A DNA stretch of 32,480 nucleotides from an uncultured Limimonas sp. (GCA_913055855.1 CAJXKW010000022.1:1-32480), one strand, 5' to 3'. Counted from the stretch's first letter, positions 14,407-22,973 are shown. Translations and numbers: made by a program. The notes: generated from the sequence alone by a model not told the origin.

Positions 14407-15201
14407 ATGGCCGAGACCCAACAACCGCTTCTCGAGGTCCGCGACCTGGTCAAGGGCTTCGGCGGCCTCCGGGCCATCGATCACTGCAGCCTGGAGGTCG
14501 CGCCCGGCACCATCACGGGCCTCATCGGTCCCAACGGCGCGGGCAAAACCACCCTGTTCAACATCATGACGGGGTTCATCGCGCCGGACTCCGGCCGCGT
14601 CTATTTCCGTGGGCGCGACATCACCAACCTGCCCGCGCACGAGATCTTCAACGCCAAGCTCTGCCGGACCTTCCAGATCCCGCGCGAGCATTTCTCCATG
14701 ACCGTGCTGGAGAATCTGATGCTCGTGCCCTCCGGCCAGGCCGGGGAGCGCATCTGGAACACCTGGTTCCGGCCGGGCAAGGTGCGCGCGGAAGAGGAAC
14801 GGCTCGTCGCGCAGGCGGAAGATGTGCTGAAGATCCTCGAGATCACGCACATGCGCGACACCCCTGCGGGCCAGCTTTCCGGCGGGCAGAAGAAGCTCCT
14901 GGAGCTGGGCCGTATCCTCATGGCCGAGCCCACGATGGTGCTTCTGGACGAGCCGGGCGCCGGGGTGAACCGTTCGCTGATGCGCCGGCTGGTGAACAAC
15001 ATCGAGTGGATGCGCCGGGAGAAGAACATCACCTTCCTGCTCATCGAGCACGACATGGACCTGGTGATGAACCTTTGCGATCCGGTGATCGTGATGAGCG
15101 AGGGCCATCAGCTCATGCAGGGCCCGCCGGATACCGTGCGCAACGACCCACGCGTGCTGGAGGCCTATCTCGGAGGGCAGTATGCCGCTGCTGCAGGTTG
15201 A
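14407..15201 (+). CDS. livG: Branched-chain amino acid ABC transporter ATP-binding protein LivG
   Basis: The product is a 264-residue ATPase of the HAAT family. It has Walker A GPNGAGKTT (about 40-48), the Q-loop region CRTFQIPREHFSMTVLENLML, the ABC signature LSGGQKK, Walker B MVLLDEPGAG and the switch His in LLIEHDMDLV. It drives import of branched-chain or related amino acids through LivHM together with LivF. The ATG at 14407 (MAETQQPLLEVRDLVKGFGGLRA) begins at the standard first strand; its GGGGAGG ribosome site is unusually far upstream. The coding end overlaps livF by 20 bp, which implies translational coupling. It is the first gene behind the promoter at 14315-14344. Confidence 0.93.
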   Translation: MAETQQPLLEVRDLVKGFGGLRAIDHCSLEVAPGTITGLIGPNGAGKTTLFNIMTGFIAPDSGRVYFRGRDITNLPAHEIFNAKLCRTFQIPREHFSMTVLENLMLVPSGQAGERIWNTWFRPGKVRAEEERLVAQAEDVLKILEITHMRDTPAGQLSGGQKKLLELGRILMAEPTMVLLDEPGAGVNRSLMRRLVNNIEWMRREKNITFLLIEHDMDLVMNLCDPVIVMSEGHQLMQGPPDTVRNDPRVLEAYLGGQYAAAAG

Positions 15202-15889
15202 GAAGGTCAGCGCCGGCTACGGCGACATGCAGGTGCTCACCGAGGTCTCCATCCAGGTCAGCGCCCACGAGATCATCTCCCTTATCGGCCCCAACGGCGC
15301 GGGCAAGTCCACGGTGATGAAGGCCGTCTTCGGCCTGCTCAAGCCGTGGTCCGGCAGTATCACCTTCGACGGCGGGAACATCGCCGGCCTGGCGCCCTAC
15401 GAGATCGTCAAGACCGGGATGTGCTACGTCCCCCAGGTCGCCAACGTCTTCACCGAGCTGACGGTGGAGGAGAACCTGGAGATGGGGGCGTTCGTCCTGG
15501 ACGACGCCGACGTCGACGGGCGCAAGCAGGAGATCTTTGAGCTCTTCCCGCGCCTGGCCGAGCGGCGGCGCCAGAAGGCGGGCAAGATGTCCGGCGGCGA
15601 ACGCCAGATGGTGGCCATGGGCAGCGCGCTCATGCTCAACCCCAAGATGATCCTCCTCGACGAGCCCTCCGCCGGGCTCGCGCCGCGCGTGGTCGACCAG
15701 ATCTTCGAGAGCATCGTGGAAATCAACAAGCGCGGGCTGGCCGTCCTGATGGTCGAGCAGAACGCGCGGCAGTCGCTGGAGATGGCGCACCGCGGCTATG
15801 TCCTGGCCAACGGCGAGAACCGTGTCGAGGGTTCGGGACAGGAGCTGCTCAACGACCCGCAGGTCGCGCGCCTCTACCTCGGCGGCTAG
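15182..15889 (+). CDS. livF: Branched-chain amino acid ABC transporter ATP-binding protein LivF
   Basis: The product is a 235-residue ATPase that pairs with LivG. It has Walker A GPNGAGKST (about 39-47), the Q-loop GMCYVPQVANVFTELTVEENLEMG, the signature MSGGERQMVAMGSALM, Walker B MILLDEPSAGL and the switch histidine position replaced by Gln in VLMVEQNARQS, which is normal for LivF. It overlaps the end of livG by 20 bp in another frame, so the start at 15182 is fixed by the overlap and the family N-terminus (MPLLQVEKVSAGYG). A 170-bp gap follows before livH; it holds no gene, and a possible weak promoter there was not convincing. Confidence 0.93.
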   Translation: MPLLQVEKVSAGYGDMQVLTEVSIQVSAHEIISLIGPNGAGKSTVMKAVFGLLKPWSGSITFDGGNIAGLAPYEIVKTGMCYVPQVANVFTELTVEENLEMGAFVLDDADVDGRKQEIFELFPRLAERRRQKAGKMSGGERQMVAMGSALMLNPKMILLDEPSAGLAPRVVDQIFESIVEINKRGLAVLMVEQNARQSLEMAHRGYVLANGENRVEGSGQELLNDPQVARLYLGG

Positions 15890-16059
15890 CCGGGCGGGCC
15901 GCGGACACCCCGCTTGCGCCGCGAAATCGCGCGGGCGCGCCGGCAATGGCCTGGACCTGACACGCATGCGATGGCAAGGCCGTCACCGACGCCCGCCATC
16001 CGGGGGCATGTGCTGGCGCGGTTATCGTGACGACACCCGAGATCACCAGGGAGTGAGGC

Positions 16060-17127
16060 ATGTCCGCATCGACGGAAACGGCGAGTCCGGCACCCACAAC
16101 CGGGCCCCGGCTGGGCGAGCGCATCCGCGCGGCCCTGCGCACGCGCACCGCCCTCGGGCTGATGGCATTGGCGGTGCTGGCGCTGATCGTCCTGCTCGCC
16201 ATCGCCCAAGACGTCAGCGCCGGCCGCATCCTGTCCCTGACCATCTGGGGCATCATGCTGGGCGGCGTCATCGGCCTGGGTGGCATCGGCCTGACGCTGG
16301 TCTATGGCGTGCTCAAGTTTCCCAACTTCTCGCACGGCGCCATGGTCACCCTGGGCGCGTATATTGCGCTGACGGTCATCTGGGTGCTGCCCAAGAGCGC
16401 GCCCATCGGCCCTTTCTCCTTCGGCTGGGAGCTGATCGCCGCCCTCCTCATCGCCATGCCCCTGGTGGGGCTGGTGGCCATCGGGCTGGACCGGGTGATG
16501 TACCGCCGCCTGCGCAAGCAGCGCGCGTCCCTGGTGCTGTTCGCCATGGCCTCGCTGGCCATGGCGTTCTTCCTGCGCGCCATGGTCTACCTGATCTGGG
16601 GCTCGGATTTTCATTTCTACTATGAGGGCCGGCCCAACCCCGCCCTCGACCTGCCGCTGGGCATGCGGGTGCAAGCCGACCAGCTTTTCATTCTGGGTCT
16701 GGCGATCGTCCTGGTCACGGCCGTCTATCTGCTCCTGGAGCGCACCCGGATGGGCAAGGCCATGCGGGCCACGGCCAACAACCCCGAGCTGGCGCAGGTG
16801 CGCGGCATCAACACCGAGCGTATCATCGCCCTCACCTGGGCGATGAGCGGCGCCCTCGCCGCGGCCGGCGGGGTGATGTACGGCCTCGCCTCGCAGCTCC
16901 GCCCGGAGATGGGCTTCTGGCTGCTCCTGCCGATGTTCGCCGCCGTCATCATGGGCTCCATCGGCAACCCGCGCGGCGCGCTCGCCGGCGCGGTCATCAT
17001 CGGCGTTGCGCAGCAGGTATCCACGGCCTTCCTCAACCCGGCCTACGGCCCGGCCGTGGCCTTCCTGCTCATGGTCATCACCCTGCTCGTGCGACCGCAG
17101 GGCCTGTTCGGTTCCGCTGGGGGGTAA
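16060..17127 (+). CDS. livH: Branched-chain amino acid ABC transporter permease LivH
   Basis: The product is a 355-residue inner-membrane permease with about eight hydrophobic spans, following a hydrophilic N-tail of about 30 residues. Signature stretches are GGIGLTLVYGVLKFPNFSHGAMVTLGAY, the cytoplasmic coupling loop RTRMGKAMRATANNPELAQVRGINTERII, and the final LLVRPQGLFGSAGG, all standard for LivH. The extra N-tail (STETASPAPTTGPRLGERIRAALRTRT) makes it longer than E. coli LivH (about 308). With LivM it forms the channel through which LivGF import substrate delivered by the binding protein. AGGGAG is about 8 nt before the ATG. livM follows after only 6 bp. Confidence 0.92.
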   Translation: MSASTETASPAPTTGPRLGERIRAALRTRTALGLMALAVLALIVLLAIAQDVSAGRILSLTIWGIMLGGVIGLGGIGLTLVYGVLKFPNFSHGAMVTLGAYIALTVIWVLPKSAPIGPFSFGWELIAALLIAMPLVGLVAIGLDRVMYRRLRKQRASLVLFAMASLAMAFFLRAMVYLIWGSDFHFYYEGRPNPALDLPLGMRVQADQLFILGLAIVLVTAVYLLLERTRMGKAMRATANNPELAQVRGINTERIIALTWAMSGALAAAGGVMYGLASQLRPEMGFWLLLPMFAAVIMGSIGNPRGALAGAVIIGVAQQVSTAFLNPAYGPAVAFLLMVITLLVRPQGLFGSAGG

Positions 17128-17133
17128 GCCGCC

Positions 17134-18336
17134 ATGGATCAGGCAGAAATCGTCAAGGGCGCGTTCCTCGCCGTCCCGCTGCTCCTGCTCGGGCTGAAGA
17201 TCATCCCGGGTCGCTGGCAAACGCGTCTGCCGGCCGCGCTGGTCGCCGGCGTGGTGCTCGGGCAACTGATCGCCGGCATTTTGCCGCCGGGAACGCTGTC
17301 GTACGTTGTCAGCTTCTCGACAATGGCGAGCATTTACGCCGTGCTTGCCCTGGGCCTGAACTGTCAGTGGGGCTACACGGGGCACCTGAACTTCGGCATC
17401 GCCGGGTTCTTCGCCGTGGGCGCGTTCACCACCGCGCTCTTCACCACGGCCCAACCCACGGGGATGATGGCCAACTACACCCAGCAGGCCTTCGGCCTGG
17501 AGATGCCGTTCCTGATCGGGATCCTGGCCGCGGCCGTGGTTGCGGGCGTGGTGGCGTTCCTGATCGCCATTCCGGTGCTCAGGCTGCGCATGGACTTCCT
17601 CGCCATCGCCACCATCGGCATCGCCGAAATCATCCGGCTGATCTTCCAGAACGAGCGCTGGCTCGCCAACGGCCCGCAGCCCCTGCGCGGCATTCCGCAG
17701 CCGCTGCACTGCCTGGTCGATGATCCGGCCTGCGGGCCCGCGTTCATCCAGACCTGGCTCGAACCGCTGCAGGCGCGCCACTACACGTTCGTGTACCTGG
17801 TGATCGTCACGCTGATCCTGGCGCTGGTCTACATCCTTCTGGAGACCGCCACGCGCTCGCCCTGGGGCCGGATGCTGCGCGCGGTGCGCGACGAGGAGGC
17901 CTCGGCCGGGATGAACGGCAAGAATGTCCCGGGCGCGCGCATCCAGTCGTTCGTCGTGGGCGGCGCCATCATGGGTCTCGCCGGCGGGCTCTACGCCCAC
18001 TACACGGTGACCATCGACTACACCCACTTCCGCCCGCTGTTCGCCACCTTCATCGTCTGGGTGATGCTCATGCTGGGCGGCAGCGGCAACAACAAGGGCG
18101 CCATGCTGGGCGCGTTCATCATCTGGGGCGTTTGGAGCGGCACCTCGTTCCTCACTGGGGCGCTGGACCCCGCCCTGGCGGCAATCCACCCCGACCTGCC
18201 CGCGCGCAGCGCCTACCTGCGCTGGCTGCTGGTGGCGATCCTCCTGGGCGGCATCGTCCTGTTCCGGCCACAGGGCCTGATTCCCGAGGAGTCGGTCGTC
18301 AGCCGCTACCTCGAACGGCGGCGCGCGAGCGGGTGA
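17134..18336 (+). CDS. livM: Branched-chain amino acid ABC transporter permease LivM
   Basis: The product is a 400-residue inner-membrane permease with about ten hydrophobic spans. Diagnostic stretches are ALGLNCQWGYTGHLNFGIAGFFAVGAFTTA, LRLRMDFLAIATIGIAEIIRLI, the coupling loop SPWGRMLRAVRDEEASAGMNGKNV and the end VLFRPQGLIPEESVVSRYLERR. A roughly 50-residue periplasmic loop (QNERWLANGPQPLRGIPQPLHC..., with two cysteines, about 172-223) lies between spans and is longer than in E. coli; the cysteines could form a disulfide. It starts 6 bp after livH and ends the operon; a strong terminator follows. Confidence 0.92.
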   Translation: MDQAEIVKGAFLAVPLLLLGLKIIPGRWQTRLPAALVAGVVLGQLIAGILPPGTLSYVVSFSTMASIYAVLALGLNCQWGYTGHLNFGIAGFFAVGAFTTALFTTAQPTGMMANYTQQAFGLEMPFLIGILAAAVVAGVVAFLIAIPVLRLRMDFLAIATIGIAEIIRLIFQNERWLANGPQPLRGIPQPLHCLVDDPACGPAFIQTWLEPLQARHYTFVYLVIVTLILALVYILLETATRSPWGRMLRAVRDEEASAGMNGKNVPGARIQSFVVGGAIMGLAGGLYAHYTVTIDYTHFRPLFATFIVWVMLMLGGSGNNKGAMLGAFIIWGVWSGTSFLTGALDPALAAIHPDLPARSAYLRWLLVAILLGGIVLFRPQGLIPEESVVSRYLERRRASG

Positions 18337-18389
18337 GGGCGCCCCGTCACCCGCCGCTTTCAAGTCCGCTGTAAGGCAAATTTTCGTGT

Positions 18390-18427
18390 GCCGGCCGCGA
18401 CCCCGTGAATCGCGGCCGGCTTTTTCG
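18390..18427 (+). terminator. Rho-independent terminator of the liv operon
   Basis: An 11-bp perfect GC-rich stem (GCCGGCCGCGA, 18390-18400, pairing with 18410-18420), a 9-nt loop and then TTTTTCGTT on the plus strand. It lies 54 bp after the livM stop. The opposite strand lacks a U-tract, so it serves the liv genes and not the convergent LysR gene. Confidence 0.85.
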
Positions 18428-18476
18428 TTGCCGGACCCAAACCGCCAGAATTCCCCGGCTCGCGGATGCCCCTTCG

Positions 18477-19349
18477 TCACGCCGCCGCCTGCTCCATGCC
18501 CAGGCGCTGCCGGAAAAGCTCTGTCAGCCGACGCGCCGGCTCGGTGGGCCGGCCGGGCTGGCGGTGCAGCGCCAGTTCGATCCAGGGCAGCGCCGGCAGG
18601 CCCGCCTCGCCCTCGTCCAGGATGCGCAGGTCACGCGACACCTGGCTGGGCGTGAGCACGGTCACGGCCAGGCCCGCACCCACGAAGGCCTGCTGGCCGC
18701 TCAGCGTCTTGCTGGTATAGATCGCCCGCCACGGCTGGCCCGCGGCGTTCAGCGCGCGCACGGCGTTGTCGCGGAAGATGCAGGCCTCGCGCGGAAATAA
18801 GGACAGCGGCAACGGGTCACGCTGTTCCGGCGCGTGGTTCTGCGCCGCCACCCAGACCAGGCGCTCGCGGCGCAACACCTCGCCCCCGGGGCTGTTGGGC
18901 TGGCGCGTCACCAGCGCCATGTCGATCGCCCCGGCGCGCACCAGCTCCACCAGGGCGACGGACAGGTCGCACTGCACGCGCAGGTCCACACCCGGATACT
19001 GCTCGGAGAATTCGCGCACGATCTCCGGAATGTAGAACGCATAGTCGTCCGGAATCCCCAGGCGCAGCGTCCCCGACACCTCCGGCCCCGCCAGATCGCG
19101 CCAGGCCTCGTCGTTGAGCTGGAGCAGCCGGCGCGCGTGCCCCTGCAGGCGCTCGCCATCGGCCGTGAGCGCCACCTCGCGCCCGTCGCGCCGCAACAGC
19201 GGCCGCCCCACCGCATTCTCCAGCCGCCGGATCTGCATGCTCACCGTGGACTGCGTCGCATTCAGCCGGCGCGCCGCGGCCGTGAAACCGCCGCTGTCCA
19301 CCACGGTCGTGAACGTGCGCAGCAGCGCCAGATCGAACGTCTGCCGCAT
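18477..19349 (-). CDS. LysR-family transcriptional regulator
   Basis: The product is a 290-residue DNA-binding regulator. The winged helix-turn-helix occupies about 4-63: LALLRTFTTVVDSGGFTAAARRLNATQSTVSMQIRRLENAVG, with LLRRDGREVALTADGERL as the wing and linker. An effector-binding domain follows (from about 90, GTLRLGIPDDYAFYIPEIVREFSEQYPGVDL). LysR proteins usually control a divergent neighbour, here the DMT permease, and often themselves. The ATG at 19349 is chosen; a GTG sits immediately before it (19352) and either is possible. A 132-bp AT-richer divergent region at 19353-19484 is the expected operator site. The effector is unknown. Confidence 0.92.
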   Translation of the reverse strand: MRQTFDLALLRTFTTVVDSGGFTAAARRLNATQSTVSMQIRRLENAVGRPLLRRDGREVALTADGERLQGHARRLLQLNDEAWRDLAGPEVSGTLRLGIPDDYAFYIPEIVREFSEQYPGVDLRVQCDLSVALVELVRAGAIDMALVTRQPNSPGGEVLRRERLVWVAAQNHAPEQRDPLPLSLFPREACIFRDNAVRALNAAGQPWRAIYTSKTLSGQQAFVGAGLAVTVLTPSQVSRDLRILDEGEAGLPALPWIELALHRQPGRPTEPARRLTELFRQRLGMEQAAA

Positions 19350-19352
19350 CAC

Positions 19353-19484
19353 CCAAACCCATCAATTTCTGTGATCCGATACATCATACATATTCGTTTT
19401 TGTCATTGCCTTCCACCCCCTATGTCTCCGGGTGAAGCGCGACGAACATCAGCGCAATTCCTGGCAAAAAGGGGGATCGGCACC
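19353..19484. promoter_or_regulatory. Divergent LysR / DMT-permease control region
   Basis: This intergenic region is much less GC-rich around 19365-19410 than its neighbours. It contains two overlapping ATACAT units (ATACATCATACATAT, 19380-19394) and, on the minus strand, ATGACA followed after 17 bp by TGTATC, a weak promoter for the regulator. On the plus strand GGGGGA lies 8 nt before the permease ATG. I cannot fix a T-N11-A operator with confidence. Both genes need their promoters here. Confidence 0.45.
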
Positions 19485-20408
19485 ATGCGGCGGCTTGCGG
19501 GTATCGGGCAAATGGGCGTCAACGTCCGCGAACTTCAGGCGATTCTGGGCGCGGTTTTCGCCGTCGTCCTCTGGGGCGCGCTGCCCCTCATCCGCGAACT
19601 CGGCAGCGCGGTCCCGCCGTTGCAGACCACGGCGATCGCGCTGATCTGCGCCAGCGTGGTGGAGACGCTGCGCGTGGCCATGCTCAAGCCGGGCGCCGGG
19701 CACGGCGTGCGCGGCGCACCGCTGGGTCTGCGCCACGGCGCCGTCCTGAGCTTCAGCCTGGTCGGCGCGATCGCGTTCTACTTCCTGGGCCTGGGCCAAG
19801 CGCCGGCGACCCAGGTCACACTGATCACCTACATCTGGCCGCTGATTTTCGTCGCCGCGATGGAAATCCAGGCCGAAGGGCGCCTGCGGCCCATGGTGAT
19901 CGGCGGCGCGCTGATCGCCTTCGCCGGCGCGGGCATCCTCATCGGACGCGACCTGACCACGGGCCTGTCCCTGACCCACGCGCTCGGCTACGCCGCGGGC
20001 ATCGCCAGCGGCTGTTCCTGGGTGATCTACTCCATGGCCCTGCGCCGGCGAGAAAACATCGGCCAGGAGGCCTTTCCCAAGCTGTTCGCAGCGGGCGCGG
20101 TCATCGCCGCGGTGCTGCACCTCGGCACGGAAGCAACCGTATGGCCGCTCGGCCTCAAGGCGCTGGCGGTGTGCGCCCTGATCGGGGTGGGTCCCTACGG
20201 CCTCGCCTTCATCGCCTGGGCGGACGGCGTGCGCAACGGCCCGCCGCGGCTGGTGGGCAACCTGGCCTACGGTGTGCCGGTGATCACGGCCCTGCTGCTG
20301 ATCGCCGTGGGCATGACCGAGCCGACCTGGCACGTGCTGGTGGGCGGTGCGGCGGTGGTCGCCGGCGTCGCCTTCGGCAACCAGGGGCGCTCCGGCAAGA
20401 CGGCGTGA
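19485..20408 (+). CDS. DMT superfamily (EamA domain) transporter
   Basis: The product is a 307-residue inner-membrane protein with about ten hydrophobic spans in two EamA repeats: AILGAVFAVVLWGALPLIREL starts the first and ALGYAAGIASGCSWVIYSMALRRR the second. The signature stretches ATQVTLITYIWPLIFVA and GPYGLAFIAWADGVRNGPPRLVGNLAYGVPVITALLL are typical of aromatic or other amino-acid and metabolite exporters (YedA/RhaT-like group). The substrate cannot be deduced. GGGGGA about 8 nt upstream supports the ATG at 19485; MGVNVRELQ at 19512 is a second option. It is divergent from a LysR gene, which probably controls it. The LysR/permease pair interrupts the Liv system, lying between livM and the gene for its binding protein. 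Confidence 0.9.
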   Translation: MRRLAGIGQMGVNVRELQAILGAVFAVVLWGALPLIRELGSAVPPLQTTAIALICASVVETLRVAMLKPGAGHGVRGAPLGLRHGAVLSFSLVGAIAFYFLGLGQAPATQVTLITYIWPLIFVAAMEIQAEGRLRPMVIGGALIAFAGAGILIGRDLTTGLSLTHALGYAAGIASGCSWVIYSMALRRRENIGQEAFPKLFAAGAVIAAVLHLGTEATVWPLGLKALAVCALIGVGPYGLAFIAWADGVRNGPPRLVGNLAYGVPVITALLLIAVGMTEPTWHVLVGGAAVVAGVAFGNQGRSGKTA

Positions 20409-20436
20409 GCCGATCGCGCCAGCCTACGGGGCGAGC

Positions 20437-20474
20437 ACGAAAAAGGCCCGTGCCGGCGGGGACCGGCACGGGCC
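20437..20474 (-). terminator. Rho-independent terminator of the Liv-type binding-protein gene
   Basis: A perfect 12-bp stem (GGCCCGTGCCGG, 20445-20456, with 20463-20474) and a 6-nt loop, followed on the minus strand by TTTTTCGTGC. The stem begins 22 bp beyond the stop of the binding-protein gene (20497). The plus strand has no U-tract, so it works for the minus-strand gene; the DMT permease gene has none of its own that I can see. Confidence 0.85.
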
Positions 20475-20496
20475 AAAGTCTGCCAAGGCGAACGCG

Positions 20497-21831
20497 TTAT
20501 TCGGACGGGATATCGGTGGCGTTGACGATCGTGGCCGACTCGGTGCCGCCCTCGGTGAAGTTCCAGACCTCGATGGGCGTCTTGACGTCGCCGTTCTTGT
20601 CGAAGTCGCAGGCACCGGCCGCGCCGGTGTAGTTGACGTCCTCGCCCTTCTTGATGGCCTCCATGCCGGCGACGATGCTGTCCATGTCGCCGCCCACGAT
20701 CTCCTGGCCGCCGGGGTTGGCGACGGGCCGCAGGTGATCGCGCAGCGTCTTGCCGTTGATGTCGCCGGCGTTCATGGCGATGGCACGCGCCGCGGCCAGA
20801 CCGATGACCATGCCGGCGTCGTAGGCGGAGCCGGTGAACGGCGGCACGCGGTCGTGGCCGAACTTCTTCTTAAGCTGCTCGGCGAAGTTCTTGTACGCCG
20901 GGATCTGCGGGCCGCCGCCGGGCGCGGTCCCCATCTTGCCCGCAATCGCTTCGGCGCCCACGGCGCTGAGCACCTTGTCCGACTTGTTGCCGTCGACGAA
21001 CTGGAAGTTGGTGAAGCCGAAGACGTCGCGGGCCTCCTTGAGGAAGGTCGCGGTGTGGCCCGGATAGCTGCACGCCACCACGAGATCCGGCTCGTCCTTG
21101 AGCGCCACGGCGAGCTGGGACTTGTAGGTGGGCTGCACCTCCTCGGGGTGCGGCACCTGCGCGTGGACCGTGCCGCCGCGGAGCTGGAACGACCGGGCGA
21201 AGGCGTTGGACAGGCCCTGGCCGTAGGGGTTGTTCACGAAGATCGTGGCGGCCGTCTTGTATTTGTAGCCGTCCTTGACCTCGCCCGCGGCGAGCATCGC
21301 GGCGACCACGCCCTGCAGCGCGTCCGAGGACGTGGTGCGGAAGAGCATGTCCGCGTCCTGGTCCTCGGGCAGTACCGAAATCAGCGGCGAGGTCGAGCCG
21401 TTGGAAATCTGCAGCACGTTGTTGGGGATGGACACCGAGGTCGAGGTCGCCACGGTGACACCGCTCGACCACGCGCCGATGATCGCGGGCACGCCGTCCG
21501 ATTCCACCAGCTTGCGCGCCGACTCGATGCCCGGCGTGGGCAGGGTGTTGGTGTCCTCGGTGATGTGCTGGGAGATGATCGGACCGCCGAAGACCTCCTT
21601 CGCCGCGGCGTTGATGTGGTCGATGGCGAGCTGCGCGCCGTCGCGGTAGAACGGCCCGAACTCGGCCGCCGAGCCGGTCATGGGCGCGATCTGCCCGACC
21701 TTGATGGTGGGTGGCGCCGCGCGCACGCGCATGGGCATCACCCCGCTCAGCGCGAGCGCACCGCCGGCCACGCCCGCGCCCTGAAGGAACTGGCGCCGGC
21801 CTGTGCGAAGCGTTGTCCGATCGTCCGTCAT
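20497..21831 (-). CDS. Liv-type ABC transporter substrate-binding protein
   Basis: The product is a 444-residue periplasmic receptor. A Tat signal (GRRQFLQGAGVAGGALALSGVMP, with RR at 12-13) ends near VRAAPP. The mature part has the type-I fold of LivK/Leu-Ile-Val-binding proteins: KVGQIAPMTGSAAEFG, DTNTLPTPGIESARKLVESDGVPAIIGAWSSGVTVA, DLVVACSYPG, GSAYDAGMVIGLAAARAI. It should feed LivGFHM (14407-18336), the only such transporter in the window, although it is on the opposite strand beyond the LysR and DMT genes. The ATG at 21831 has a perfect GGGAGG ribosome site. Substrate specificity (branched-chain amino acid, urea or amide-like) is not predictable. The 232 bp upstream (21832-22063) are intergenic and may contain its promoter. 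Confidence 0.93.
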   Translation of the reverse strand: MTDDRTTLRTGRRQFLQGAGVAGGALALSGVMPMRVRAAPPTIKVGQIAPMTGSAAEFGPFYRDGAQLAIDHINAAAKEVFGGPIISQHITEDTNTLPTPGIESARKLVESDGVPAIIGAWSSGVTVATSTSVSIPNNVLQISNGSTSPLISVLPEDQDADMLFRTTSSDALQGVVAAMLAAGEVKDGYKYKTAATIFVNNPYGQGLSNAFARSFQLRGGTVHAQVPHPEEVQPTYKSQLAVALKDEPDLVVACSYPGHTATFLKEARDVFGFTNFQFVDGNKSDKVLSAVGAEAIAGKMGTAPGGGPQIPAYKNFAEQLKKKFGHDRVPPFTGSAYDAGMVIGLAAARAIAMNAGDINGKTLRDHLRPVANPGGQEIVGGDMDSIVAGMEAIKKGEDVNYTGAAGACDFDKNGDVKTPIEVWNFTEGGTESATIVNATDIPSE

Positions 21832-22063
21832 ATTCGCCTCCCTGATCGTTGGCATGCGCACCGGATCGGCCCCCCCGACCGGCGCGCACGTGCATGACGC
21901 ACGGGGATTTTTACCACGTGAGCGCATCTTCTTGAACCGGGCAAAGGGTACGCCGTGCCGGACGGCGCGCACCCACCAAACCGGTTCCGCGCCCGCGAGC
22001 GGCGTGGCATGCTCCCCGCACGGGACGGGACGTGGCGACGGGCGCACCCAAAGGAGGCGGCCC

Positions 22064-22255
22064 ATGTACACGGTGGTCCTGATTCTCTGGCTCGCCAGCG
22101 GCGAGCGCGCCGTGGTCTCGCTGGACGAGATCACGTTCCAGACGCGCAAGGCCTGCGTGCGCGCGGCCCCCTATCTGGCGCGGGTGAAGGCGCGCGAGTT
22201 GCCGCCCCTGGAACGGGGCAAGGCGCGCTGCGTCGAGGTCGGCGACGAGACCTGA
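22064..22255 (+). CDS. Conserved small hypothetical protein (63 residues)
   Basis: This small protein begins MYTVVLILWLASGERAVVSLDEITF, a short hydrophobic stretch followed by a polar part ending RVKARELPPLERGKARCVEVGDET. Similar small proteins with a hydrophobic start and an acidic-basic tail are, from memory, frequent in Rhodospirillales genomes, without known role. Whether the N-terminal stretch is a signal or a membrane anchor is unclear, since it is short (about 10 residues). The AAGGAGG ribosome site (22051-22057, 6 nt from the ATG) is excellent, which strongly supports translation. It runs divergently from the binding-protein gene and converges with the FMN reductase gene, whose stop is 19 bp away. 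Confidence 0.7.
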   Translation: MYTVVLILWLASGERAVVSLDEITFQTRKACVRAAPYLARVKARELPPLERGKARCVEVGDET

Positions 22256-22274
22256 ACGCGCCCAGCGCGCGCGG

Positions 22275-22865
22275 CTACAGCGGCATGGTCAGGCGGCGCG
22301 TGACCTCGGCGACACGGGCGCCGATGCGATGTGCCGCCTCGGTGTCCGCCGGATCGGCAAGCCCGCCGGCGTCGTCGAACGCCTTGGGCGCGCGCGGAAT
22401 GGCGTGCTGGTCGGGAATCACCGTCACGCCGATGCCGGCAAGGATCTGCTGCAGGTGCGCCAGCCCGCGCAGGCCGCCCAGCTTGCCCGGCGAGGCGGAG
22501 AGCAGCCCGGCCACCTTGCCGTCGAACGCGGCGAGCATGGGCTCGTCGGCCGTCTTGCGGGTCAGCCAGTCGATCGCGTTCTTGAGCACCGCGGGCAGCG
22601 AGCCGTTATACTCCGGCGCGGCGATCAGCAGCCCCTGATGCGCCTTGAACGCAGCCTTGAGCGCGTGCGCCGCCTCCGGCGTGCCCTCGCGCGCCTCCAG
22701 ATCCGCGTCGTAGAGCGGCAGCGGATAGTCGCGCAGGTCCAGGAAGGTGGCCTGCGCCCCGGCCGACTCGGCGCCCTCGGCGGCGATGCGGACGAGCTTC
22801 TTGTTCAGCGAGGCTTCGCGCGTGCTCCCCGCGAGCGCGAGGATGCGCACGGGCTGCTGGGACAT
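22275..22865 (-). CDS. NADPH-dependent FMN reductase family protein
   Basis: The product is a 196-residue flavodoxin-like oxidoreductase (the SsuE/ChrR/azoreductase-like group). FMN-binding features are ILALAGSTREASLNKKL (about 8-24) and the loop APEYNGSLPAVLKNAIDWLTR (about 83-103), both conserved in the family. Such enzymes reduce FMN, quinones, azo compounds or chromate with NAD(P)H and help protect against oxidative stress. The start at 22865 is supported by GGGGAG about 6 nt upstream. It precedes the beta-barrel gene on the same strand (109 bp between stop and start in transcription order); the two may or may not be co-transcribed. Confidence 0.9.
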   Translation of the reverse strand: MSQQPVRILALAGSTREASLNKKLVRIAAEGAESAGAQATFLDLRDYPLPLYDADLEAREGTPEAAHALKAAFKAHQGLLIAAPEYNGSLPAVLKNAIDWLTRKTADEPMLAAFDGKVAGLLSASPGKLGGLRGLAHLQQILAGIGVTVIPDQHAIPRAPKAFDDAGGLADPADTEAAHRIGARVAEVTRRLTMPL

Positions 22866-22973
22866 GTCGGCTCCCCGGGCGATGAATCCAATGGCGACCG
22901 AGCCTAACCCGCCCGGCAGGCGCGCGCGAGCGGCGGATACGGGGCCGGGACAGCGCGTCCCATGCCCGCCGCG

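Noticed and set aside
15890..16059. Separate promoter for livHM in the 170-bp gap after livF
   Set aside because: No pair of -35/-10 boxes with suitable spacing was seen; a TATCGT near 16023 has no -35 partner.
15886..18480. Minus-strand open frame of 864 codons
   Set aside because: It is antisense to livH and livM, and its translation is His/Gln/Asp/Arg-rich, the usual shadow of a hydrophobic high-GC gene.
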